Shown: positions 16,282 to 23,705 of the stretch, piece by piece
Layout of the letters: every line of letters starts with the position of its first letter
Numbering within the stretch: the first letter of the stretch is position 1
From: Anaerolineae bacterium
Lineage (GTDB): Bacteria; Chloroflexota; Anaerolineae; Aggregatilineales; Phototrophicaceae
Reading direction: 5' to 3'
Assembly (NCBI GenBank): GCA_017303635.1
Contig: JAFLCG010000013.1
Span: 62,001-126,000 of the forward strand
DNA length: 64,000 nt
Notes under the pieces: generated by a model
The model's database searches: none
What the model was told of the DNA's origin: nothing
What the model saw: only the letters and a program-made list of their open reading frames with translations
Translations under genes and position numbers: made by a program

Positions 16282-18294
16282 CTAATCCACCAGGACTACT
16301 GCCTGCTCGACCAACATCCCGCGCAACTCGGTGATCTGGTCGCGGAGCATGGCGGCCTTTTCGAACTCCAGCGCCTGCGCTGCTTTCTTCATTTCCTTCT
16401 CGATTTCCTTAATCATCTTGTTGAGTTCATCCTTCGGCAGGTCGCGCAGGTTGACGCCTTCGCCTACTGCTTCTGGTTGATCCGTCTGTTCAGTCATCGC
16501 TTTCAGGCGGCTGGTGAGGTCACGCACTTCCTTCACGATGTTGGTCGGGACGATACTGTGTTCCAGGTTGTAGGCTTCCTGCACGGTCCGGCGGCGGGTC
16601 GTTTCGTCAATCGCCCGCTTCATCGAGTCGGTCATGCGGTTGGCATAGAGGATGACTGTCCCTTCGACATGTCGCGCCGCCCTGCCCATCGTCTGTATCA
16701 GGGCAGATTCAGAGCGTAAATAGCCTTCTTTATCGGCATCGAGAATGGCAACCAGTGAAACTTCCGGTAGATCGAGACCTTCACGAAGCAGGTTGATGCC
16801 TACGATGACATCGTAGACACCCAACCGTAGATCGCGCAGGATTTCGATGCGTTCCAGCGTTTCTACTTCGGCATGGAGGTACTGTGCCTTGATGCCCAGT
16901 TCGTTGATGTAACCGGCTAATTCCTCGGACATGCGCTGGGTGAGGGTGGTGATGAGCGCCCGCTGACCCTGCTTCACCCGGAGGGCGACTTCTTGCAATA
17001 GATCATCAATCTGCCCTTCGACCGGACGAACGTGGATCACGGGATCGAGGATACCGGTTGGACGGATGATCTGCTGGACGATGCGCTGACTTACTTCCCG
17101 TTCATAGGGGGCAGGTGTCGCGGAGACATAGATGACTTGCCCCAGCCGCTGCTGGAACTCATCGAAATTTAGGGGTCGGTTATCCAGGGCGCTCGGCAAC
17201 CGGAAGCCGTAATCTACCAGTGACATCTTCCGCATGCGATCCCCGGCAGACATGCCGCGCACCTGGGGTACACTCATGTGGCTTTCGTCGATTACCATCA
17301 AGTAGTTATCCGGAAAGTAGTCAATCAGGGTGGAAGGTGGGCTGCCGGGCGCGCGTTGATCGAGATGCCGGGAGTAGTTTTCGATACCGGAGGAATAACC
17401 CACTTCACGGATCATTTCGAGGTCGTAGTGGGTACGCTGTTCGATGCGCTGCGCTTCGACTAACTTTCCCTCTTTTTTGAAGAACTGAATGCGTTCATCC
17501 AATTCGGCCTCGATATCCCGGACGGCCAGCTTGAGTTTGTCGTCATCCGCAACGAACTGCTTGGCCGGGAAGACTTTCAGTTCGGGATGCTCCTGTAACA
17601 CCTCGCCCGTCAATGGATCAAACTCGCTGATGCGCTCGATCTCATCCCCGAACAGGAAGATGCGGAATGCACTTTCCAGATAGGCCGGGTATATTTCCAG
17701 TGTGTCGCCTCGCGCCCGGAAGGTGCCACGTCGCAACTCCATATCGTTACGGCTGTATTGAATCTGAACCAGCTTCCGCAGGACGTTATCTCGCCGTACG
17801 GTATCGCCGACACGAAGCTCAACAATCGAGCGCCCCCACGCCTCTGGACTGCCGATACCATAGATACAGGAAACTGAGGCAACAATGAGGACATCCTTGC
17901 GGGAAAAGAGCGCAGCGGTCGCGGCCAGACGCAGGCGGTCGATCTGCTCGTTGATGTCCGTTTCTTTTTCAATGTGCAGGTCTAGCCGGGGGACGTAGGC
18001 CTCCGGTTGATAATAGTCGTAGTAGCTGACGAAGTATTCAACCGCATTCCTGGGGAAGAATTCCTTGAACTCGGCATAGAGTTGGGCGGCCAGGGTTTTG
18101 TTATGGGCCAGGACGAGGGTCGGGCGCTGCGTTTCTTCTATGACTTTGGCGATGGCATAGGTCTTGCCGGTACCGGTGGCTCCAAGCAAAGTTTGATGTT
18201 TAAGCCCGTCATTGAGACCACTGACCAAGCCCTCGATGGCTGCGGGTTGATCACCCATGGGTTTGAAAGGAGATACGACCTGAAACGGAGGCAT
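16282..18294 (-). CDS. uvrB: UvrABC excinuclease subunit B
   Basis: 670 residues, full length for UvrB. Walker A is GATGTGKTYAIAKVI near residue 40. The beta-hairpin region has YYDYYQPEAYVP, helicase motifs follow (DESHMSVPQVRGM, INLLREGLDLPEVSLVAILDADKEG, QTMGRAARHVEG), and a C-terminal UVR motif (KEMKKAAQALEFEKAAMLRD). It loads onto damaged DNA handed over by UvrA and recruits UvrC. The gene has its own promoter and a LexA-type box between promoter and start codon, which implies SOS control. Confidence 0.97.
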   Translation of the reverse strand: MPPFQVVSPFKPMGDQPAAIEGLVSGLNDGLKHQTLLGATGTGKTYAIAKVIEETQRPTLVLAHNKTLAAQLYAEFKEFFPRNAVEYFVSYYDYYQPEAYVPRLDLHIEKETDINEQIDRLRLAATAALFSRKDVLIVASVSCIYGIGSPEAWGRSIVELRVGDTVRRDNVLRKLVQIQYSRNDMELRRGTFRARGDTLEIYPAYLESAFRIFLFGDEIERISEFDPLTGEVLQEHPELKVFPAKQFVADDDKLKLAVRDIEAELDERIQFFKKEGKLVEAQRIEQRTHYDLEMIREVGYSSGIENYSRHLDQRAPGSPPSTLIDYFPDNYLMVIDESHMSVPQVRGMSAGDRMRKMSLVDYGFRLPSALDNRPLNFDEFQQRLGQVIYVSATPAPYEREVSQRIVQQIIRPTGILDPVIHVRPVEGQIDDLLQEVALRVKQGQRALITTLTQRMSEELAGYINELGIKAQYLHAEVETLERIEILRDLRLGVYDVIVGINLLREGLDLPEVSLVAILDADKEGYLRSESALIQTMGRAARHVEGTVILYANRMTDSMKRAIDETTRRRTVQEAYNLEHSIVPTNIVKEVRDLTSRLKAMTEQTDQPEAVGEGVNLRDLPKDELNKMIKEIEKEMKKAAQALEFEKAAMLRDQITELRGMLVEQAVVLVD

Positions 18295-18312
18295 CTTGCA
18301 CGCTCACTTTCA

Positions 18313-18324
18313 GAACGTCAGTTC
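18313..18324 (-). promoter_or_regulatory. LexA (SOS) box of uvrB
   Basis: GAACGTCAGTTC fits GAAC-N4-GTTC, the Gram-positive and actinobacterial LexA operator core (CGAACN4GTTCG). It lies 19 bases before the uvrB start codon and downstream of the TATAAT, where a bound repressor would block transcription. This is the expected location for a uvrB operator. Confidence 0.65.
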
Positions 18325-18338
18325 GATTAGGACCGGTT

Positions 18339-18344
18339 ATTATA
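18339..18344 (-). promoter_or_regulatory. -10 box of uvrB promoter
   Basis: A perfect TATAAT on the minus strand (ATTATA on the plus strand), preceded by CCGC. No convincing -35 was found 16-18 bases upstream. It is placed 45 bases before the uvrB start and just upstream of the LexA box. Confidence 0.5.
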
Positions 18345-18457
18345 GCGGACGGCTGGCTAGTGTGCGATGCTCTCTTTTCGGGCATTAGTTGCAAGTCATT
18401 CCTGGTTCATCTATGCTGGACTAAACCGGTCGTGGAAAGTTTCTCTTTGGAGGTGAA

Positions 18458-19369
18458 ATGATGTTGAATCGATTGCCTCGTACTTTTGCTACGACTTCCC
18501 GAGGCTTGCAGCGAGATACTCCGCCGATGAAGCTGTTCGAGAAAGCCAAACGCTATGGTATTTGGAACCCGTCTGACCTGGATTTCACCCAGGATGCGGC
18601 AGATTGGAAGACGCTCTCGCCCGATGAACAAGATGCTATCCTGCGCTTGACTTCGGTTTTTCAGTCCGGTGAGGAAGCGGTCACGCTTGATTTATTGCCT
18701 CTCATCATGACCATCGCCAACGAGGGACGCATCGAAGAAGAAATGTATTTGACTACTTTCTTGTGGGAGGAAGCCAAACATACTGATTTCTTTAACCGCT
18801 GGCTGATCGAAGTGGCAGGGAACCCCGGTGATTTGAGCCACTATCATCTTGATAGCTACCGCGCAATTGTGTACGAGGCACTGCCGACGGCACTGTATCG
18901 GTTGCGTGTTGATGCGTCCCCATCCGCGCAGGTGCAAGCATCGATCACCTACAACATGATTGTCGAAGGGGTGCTGGCAGAGACCGGCTATCACATCTAC
19001 TATCAGACTCTTCGCGCCCGTGGTGTGATGCCTGCGACCACTAAAGGTATTGACCTCCTCAAACAGGATGAGTCCCGCCATATTGCGTACGGGATTTACC
19101 TCCTCTCGCGACTGATTGCAGCCGACGACTTGTTGTGGGAAGTTGCCGAGTCGACCCTGAACACATTGCTCGTGCCTGCTGTCAATGTCATACAGGAAGC
19201 ATTTGCCTGTTACAATCCGATGCCCTTTGACCTGAAGGTGGATGACTTCGCCAACTATGCCCTGATGCAGTACCAGAAGCGCTATGCTCGACTGATGGCA
19301 GCACGGGGTGCTTCCCTCGCTACGGTTCATGCCATCGCCCATGAGTCAATTGACCAAAACGATGCTTGA
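18458..19369 (+). CDS. R2-like ligand-binding oxidase (R2lox)
   Basis: 303 residues, matching the R2lox size. The metal-binding motifs of the ferritin-like four-helix bundle are visible: FQSGEEAVTLD (first Glu, and the Val that can crosslink to Tyr), FLWEEAKHTDFF (ExxH), VEGVLAETGYHIYY and DESRHIAYG (ExxH). In characterised members a Mn/Fe cofactor and a Tyr-Val ether crosslink sit by a buried fatty-acid-like ligand. The physiological substrate is unknown. The start is ATG at 18458 behind GGAGGTG. It is not next to ribonucleotide reductase genes, which fits R2lox and not R2. Confidence 0.88.
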   Translation: MMLNRLPRTFATTSRGLQRDTPPMKLFEKAKRYGIWNPSDLDFTQDAADWKTLSPDEQDAILRLTSVFQSGEEAVTLDLLPLIMTIANEGRIEEEMYLTTFLWEEAKHTDFFNRWLIEVAGNPGDLSHYHLDSYRAIVYEALPTALYRLRVDASPSAQVQASITYNMIVEGVLAETGYHIYYQTLRARGVMPATTKGIDLLKQDESRHIAYGIYLLSRLIAADDLLWEVAESTLNTLLVPAVNVIQEAFACYNPMPFDLKVDDFANYALMQYQKRYARLMAARGASLATVHAIAHESIDQNDA

Positions 19370-19400
19370 TGCTCTTGTGAAAGCCATCTCAAGTTGAGTG

Positions 19401-19429
19401 TTGACGGGGTGGATTCAGACTGTTACTAT
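19401..19429 (+). promoter_or_regulatory. strong sigma-70 promoter of the tRNA-Met pair
   Basis: TTGACG, a 17-base spacer, then TACTAT. The -10 ends 12 bases before the first tRNA. It is expected to drive both tRNA genes. Confidence 0.65.
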
Positions 19430-19440
19430 ACTCAACATAT

Positions 19441-19512
19441 TGCGGGGTAGAGCAGAGGAAGCTCGTCGGGCTCATAACCCGGAGGTCGTAGGTTCGAGTC
19501 CTACCCCCGCTA
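19441..19512 (+). tRNA. initiator tRNA-fMet(CAT)
   Basis: Folds as a full cloverleaf of 72 nt: acceptor TGCGGGG/CCCCGCT, D stem GAGC/GCTC, anticodon stem TCGGG/CCCGG with loop CTCATAA, T stem GTAGG/CCTAC with TTCGAGT loop. Three G-C pairs in the anticodon stem and a mismatched first acceptor pair (T1 opposite T72) are the marks of the initiator. CCA is not encoded. Confidence 0.95.
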
Positions 19513-19518
19513 CAGAAT

Positions 19519-19592
19519 GGTGATATAGCTCAGCCGGCTAGAGCGGTTCACTCATAATGAACAGGTCCCTGGTTCGAGTCCAGGTATCACCA
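19519..19592 (+). tRNA. elongator tRNA-Met(CAT)
   Basis: A 74-nt cloverleaf: acceptor GGTGATA/TATCACC, D stem GCTC/GAGC, anticodon stem GTTCA/TGAAC with loop CTCATAA, T stem CCTGG/CCAGG. The anticodon arm resembles elongator Met tRNA (CACTCATAATG). A tRNA-Ile with lysidine at the same CAT anticodon is an alternative that cannot be excluded without identity-element analysis. Confidence 0.9.
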
Positions 19593-19599
19593 CAACGGC

Positions 19600-19627
19600 A
19601 AAAGCCCTACGTACAAAGGGCTTTTTT
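19600..19627 (+). terminator. rho-independent terminator after tRNA pair
   Basis: AAAGCCCT..AAGGGCTTTTTT forms a seven- to eight-base-pair stem with a short loop followed by six T residues, directly after the second tRNA. Confidence 0.85.
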
Positions 19628-19680
19628 GATACTTCGGAATCGAATGGGTGAATATAAGTTATGTAGCGGGATGTGCTCGT

Positions 19681-20349
19681 GTGAAGAAAGAGATTCGTTT
19701 CAAAGCGCGAGTGTTGCGAGCGCAGGGATACTCGATCAAGGAGATTGCCGATGCGTTGCATGTCTCACGCTCATCCGTCAGTTTGTGGGTACGCGATGTT
19801 GCCTTAACCGAAACTCAAGCGCAGGCGTTAAAAGAGCGTCAGCGGTTGTGGGGCGCGCAAAATGCGGGCGCTACCCGCAACCGCATCGTTGCAACCGAAC
19901 AACGGTTAGGTTATCAGCAAGCAGGGCGGGCGCAAGCAAATGCGGGTTCTCCACTACACAGGATGGGCTGTATGCTATATTGGGCAGAAGGAGCCAAAGA
20001 TCGTAACGGACTCAACTTTGTCAATTCTGACCCATATATGCTTTGCCTGTTTATACGGTTTCTGCGTGAAGAATTAGCGGTGACCGACAATGAGATTGCA
20101 CTTTATATCCACTGCCATACTGAGGAGAGGGTTGAGATTGACCGAATCACAACTTATTGGCTGATCTTGCTCCAGTTGCCATCGAGCGCATTGCGAAGGG
20201 TGTTGTACAAGATCGGAAGCCAGACGCGCCGGAATAATCTCCCTAACGGTGTGTGCAGTCTGAGGGTGTATCGTACTGACCTGGTGCAGCACATCTTCGG
20301 CGCGATTCAGGAATATGGCGGATTTGAGAATCCGGCATGGCTGGATTGA
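19681..20349 (+). CDS. HTH protein of unknown function, next to tRNA genes
   Basis: 222 residues from GTG at 19681; an in-frame GTG at 19648 is an alternative start. The N-terminal 45 residues form a resolvase or MerR-like helix-turn-helix (GYSIKEIADALHVSRSSVSLWVR). The central segment MLYWAEGAKDRNGLNFVNSD and a His-rich IALYIHCHTEER follow. This resembles widespread uncharacterised proteins with an HTH plus a LAGLIDADG-like or nuclease-like part, but I cannot prove this. Its place just behind a tRNA pair is typical of inserted genes, but no flanking repeats were seen. Confidence 0.65.
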   Translation: MKKEIRFKARVLRAQGYSIKEIADALHVSRSSVSLWVRDVALTETQAQALKERQRLWGAQNAGATRNRIVATEQRLGYQQAGRAQANAGSPLHRMGCMLYWAEGAKDRNGLNFVNSDPYMLCLFIRFLREELAVTDNEIALYIHCHTEERVEIDRITTYWLILLQLPSSALRRVLYKIGSQTRRNNLPNGVCSLRVYRTDLVQHIFGAIQEYGGFENPAWLD

Positions 20350-20352
20350 GCT

Positions 20353-21591
20353 TTAGCCCGTCATCATCTCGGTTCGGGTCAGGTCATCCCATGTTTCCCG
20401 CCGCCGGGCAATCATCCAGGTGTTGCCATCTTCACGAACCACCACTTCCGGTGGACGCAAGCGTTGATTGTAGTTGCTCGCCATCACCATCCCGTAGGCT
20501 CCGGCATTGAGGACAGCGAGGCGCTCACCTGGTTGAAGATCTGGCAGCAATAGATCTTTTCCCAGTAAGTCTGACGACTCGCATACGGGGCCAACTACCT
20601 GTGTGATGTGTTGTTCGCCCTGATTCTCTACCAGAGGCACAATTTCATGATGGGCTTCGTAGAGTGCCGGACGGATGAGTTCCGCCATGCTGGCGTCCAC
20701 GATCAGGATGGTTGTCCCCGCTTGTTTTTTGACATATAGCGCTTCGCAGACTAGCAGACCTGCATCCGCGACAATTGAACGCCCTGGTTCCAGAATGACC
20801 TGATACCCATTAAGCAGCGGTCGCAGTACAGCCGCGAAATCGTCCCAGGCCGGGACAACCTCATCCGGCGAATAGGCAACTGGTAGCCCTCCACCAATAT
20901 TGAGTGTCTTGATCGTCGGAAATGGCGCGATGATTTCCTGGGCAATTTCAACGGCTCGCTGGGTGGCAGCGGTATCGTGCAATTGACTGCCGATATGGAT
21001 ATGGAGGCCCTCAATCTGAATGCCGGGGTATTTTGACTGGTTTGCCAGGATGTCACGCACAACCTCGGCGGTCAAACCAAACTTGGCATAGCTATGGCCG
21101 GTCGCAATATAAGGATGAGTGCTGGCCGTCACATCCGGGTTGAGCCGTAGGGCAACACGTTGAGTACGCCCATGAACTGCCGCAATCGAGTTGATGTGAT
21201 CGAGTTCCCGGACGTTTTCGACATTGATCCAGCCGACTCTCTGTCGGATAGCGTATTCTAGTTCTTCGCGTGTTTTGCCGACGCCCGCAAAGACGATGTC
21301 CGAGGCTTGCGCGCCTACGAGCAACGCTTTATGGATTTCCCCAGCACTGACCGCGTCAATTCCCGCACCTGCGCCGATCAATGCGCTAAGGACCGCCAGG
21401 TTTGCATTTGACTTGGTACTGAAGTGAACGTGAGCTTCCGGAAACAGCGTCTGTATGCGCCGCAGATTGCGCAATGCACGGGACAGGCTGTAGATATAGA
21501 CCGGTGTCCCGATTTCCGCGGCAATCGAATCGACCATCACCGAGTCACAATATAGCTTGCCATCGGTATAGCGGATGTGTTCATTAAACAT
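20353..21591 (-). CDS. lysA: diaminopimelate decarboxylase
   Basis: 412 residues. The alanine racemase-like barrel has the PLP lysine in VHFSTKSNANLAVL, followed by GIDAVSAGEI, HIHIGSQLHD, NIGGGLPVAYSPDE, LEPGRSIVADAGLL, and the catalytic region GPVCESSDLLGKD with its active-site Cys. GAYGMVMASNYN near the end completes the set. It makes L-lysine from meso-diaminopimelate. The start overlaps the cyclase gene's stop by eight bases, implying co-translation of two otherwise unrelated genes. Confidence 0.95.
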   Translation of the reverse strand: MFNEHIRYTDGKLYCDSVMVDSIAAEIGTPVYIYSLSRALRNLRRIQTLFPEAHVHFSTKSNANLAVLSALIGAGAGIDAVSAGEIHKALLVGAQASDIVFAGVGKTREELEYAIRQRVGWINVENVRELDHINSIAAVHGRTQRVALRLNPDVTASTHPYIATGHSYAKFGLTAEVVRDILANQSKYPGIQIEGLHIHIGSQLHDTAATQRAVEIAQEIIAPFPTIKTLNIGGGLPVAYSPDEVVPAWDDFAAVLRPLLNGYQVILEPGRSIVADAGLLVCEALYVKKQAGTTILIVDASMAELIRPALYEAHHEIVPLVENQGEQHITQVVGPVCESSDLLGKDLLLPDLQPGERLAVLNAGAYGMVMASNYNQRLRPPEVVVREDGNTWMIARRRETWDDLTRTEMMTG

Positions 21592-23611
21592 AAGGGGATT
21601 CCTGAACCGCCTTCAAGGCATAGAGTGTGCCGTAATCACTGATGCCCTTCAGTTGGATCGGTGGCAGGGGAGTGCACTCCACTCGTTCGGCAAGGAGTTG
21701 ATAGGTTGACTCGCTGATGACAATTTGTCCGGCTTCCGCCACACCACATAGTCGCGAACCCAAATTCATGACTCGTCCCAATGCGGTGAATTCCGTTCGG
21801 ATGGGGTGCCCGAATTCCCCGGCAATGGCTTCCCCTGAACTGATGCCAATGCCCATTCCCGGCAAGATATGACCAGCAGCTTTCAAATGGCGTTGGAGGG
21901 CGGTATGTGCTTCTTGCATATCCAGCGCGGCCCGGGCAGCTTGCAGGGCATGATCCTGCATGGGGAGTGGGGTACCGAATAGCCCGATGACCATATCCCC
22001 GACAAATTTATCCAGTGTGCCACCATACTTGAAGATGATTTCAGTCATCGCCCCCAGGAACTGATTGAGGGTATCAACCAGTTCTTCAGGTGGTGTGCGT
22101 TCCGCCCATTCGGATGAACCCCGTAAATCGGCATAGATCACACTCAGAATGACGCGTTCACCTTCCAGAATGTGACTATCTGCGTGGAGGAGCAGATGGT
22201 CGACGACTTTAGGATCAACTGAACGGCGAAGAATGTTCCGCATTCGGCGCTGTTCCAACCGTTCAAAGATGGCGGTATCTACCTGGCTGGTAATCGCAGC
22301 GAGAATGCGACGATCTTCAGCACTGAAGCCGCTGGATGCAGCGCTGTTAACCGCGCCGAACACACCAATGATGCGTTGATTGAGGATGAGGGGCATTGCG
22401 AGTATAGAACGCAGTGCTCCCTCAAGACGGTTTTCACAGACTAATTTTCCGGTTGTCAGCGCCTGCTTGGAGATTTTCTGGATGGTCTGCAAGTTATTCG
22501 CGGCAGCCAACAATCGTTCGGAGGTATATGAGCGCATTTCGAGGGCATCTGCTTCATCATCGCTATACAACATGATGTAGCCCATCTCACTCGCCACCAC
22601 CTGACTGAGTTCAGTCAGAACCGATTGTAGGAGGCGGTCAAAATCAGCTTCACGATCACGGATGCGGTCGATCCGGTAGATAATTTCCAATTCACGGTTA
22701 CGACTGGCAAGTTGACTGAGTGCGCGGATATGAACGACTGCGGAGTCCATCTGGGACATCATCGCGTGGAGTAATCGATGATCGCCGACCGAATAGGCTG
22801 CCTTACGACCTGTAACGACTGCGCCATGCCGTGTTCCATCCACGATCAGTGGCGCGGCCAGAAGATACAGGCCGGGAATGCCAGCCGGTGACGGGATGAC
22901 TTGCGGGATGGTGATGCTGCTGGCGTTTTCCCGTATGATGTTCAGATTGTCTTCATTCAAATCATAGCGGTCGATGATACCGCGCAACAACATATCCCCA
23001 CTATCCGTATGGGTAAGCATAATGAGGCAGAGGTCGGCCTTGAATTGCTCCAGCAGGATGGCCGTGAAGCCACTAATGAGATCTGCTTCTGACTGAGTCT
23101 TGTCACGCAGGTGGTCGATTTCATAGATCGCGTCGAGTTCGCGTTCGCGCTGCGCCAGTTTCCAGACCGTACGTGCCTGGACAACCGCCGAGTCAAGCTG
23201 GGTTTCAGCTGTTTTCAGCAGCGCCCGTTCTTCAGGGGTGAAATCGGTCGTTGTGCGCCCCAGGACGAAGCTGCCCATTGGATAATCGTCAAGGAAGATC
23301 TGGCTGCCCAGTGTATAAGTCCATGGAGTTTGTGGGACCACATCGATACTTGTATTGGACAACGCGGTCTGGCAGGTTGTGAGCGCAGAAGCTTCGTCCA
23401 TACCGCTGTAGGCCAGCATTTCTACATCATCGCTGGTTTCCGTGACCAGCAGGATGGCGCAGGCCTCAGCCTTGAACTGCTCTTTGAGCAGTGCGACAAT
23501 GGCCTCAAACATGGTTTGTGGTTCATCATTGTCATGGAGCCGATCACGAGCGCGGTCGAGCGCAAAAATCAATTGTAATTCGCGTTCTCTAACAGAATGC
23601 TCAAGGGTCAT
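21584..23611 (-). CDS. triple-GAF class III nucleotide cyclase
   Basis: 675 residues from the ATG at 23611 (an earlier opening at 23683 has no family support). Three repeated units each begin with a signalling helix of the pattern RERELxxIY.IDRIRD and contain a GAF-type domain (about 1-165, 165-310 and 310-470). The C-terminal catalytic domain has metal Asp residues in VIYADLRGSSE and DKFVGDMVIGLFG; Lys in DKF and Thr in EFTALG suggest adenine specificity, and VMNLGSRL carries the Asn/Arg pair. It is soluble. It would make cAMP in response to ligands or redox signals bound by GAF domains, which is inference. Confidence 0.88.
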   Translation of the reverse strand: MTLEHSVRERELQLIFALDRARDRLHDNDEPQTMFEAIVALLKEQFKAEACAILLVTETSDDVEMLAYSGMDEASALTTCQTALSNTSIDVVPQTPWTYTLGSQIFLDDYPMGSFVLGRTTTDFTPEERALLKTAETQLDSAVVQARTVWKLAQRERELDAIYEIDHLRDKTQSEADLISGFTAILLEQFKADLCLIMLTHTDSGDMLLRGIIDRYDLNEDNLNIIRENASSITIPQVIPSPAGIPGLYLLAAPLIVDGTRHGAVVTGRKAAYSVGDHRLLHAMMSQMDSAVVHIRALSQLASRNRELEIIYRIDRIRDREADFDRLLQSVLTELSQVVASEMGYIMLYSDDEADALEMRSYTSERLLAAANNLQTIQKISKQALTTGKLVCENRLEGALRSILAMPLILNQRIIGVFGAVNSAASSGFSAEDRRILAAITSQVDTAIFERLEQRRMRNILRRSVDPKVVDHLLLHADSHILEGERVILSVIYADLRGSSEWAERTPPEELVDTLNQFLGAMTEIIFKYGGTLDKFVGDMVIGLFGTPLPMQDHALQAARAALDMQEAHTALQRHLKAAGHILPGMGIGISSGEAIAGEFGHPIRTEFTALGRVMNLGSRLCGVAEAGQIVISESTYQLLAERVECTPLPPIQLKGISDYGTLYALKAVQESPYV

Positions 23612-23705
23612 GCGCGAAGGTCCCCAAAACGCGATAGTTATGCTCAAGGGCAGGGTAGTAACCTGTTTGGCAGAGTATAGCACACCCGGAATGTAGGAGC
23701 CTCAA

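Noticed and set aside
19441..19592. tRNA genes as an integration site (att) for a mobile element
   Set aside because: No repeat of the tRNA 3' end was found downstream and no integrase gene is adjacent; the tyrosine-recombinase-like gene at 41598 is far away and looks inactive.
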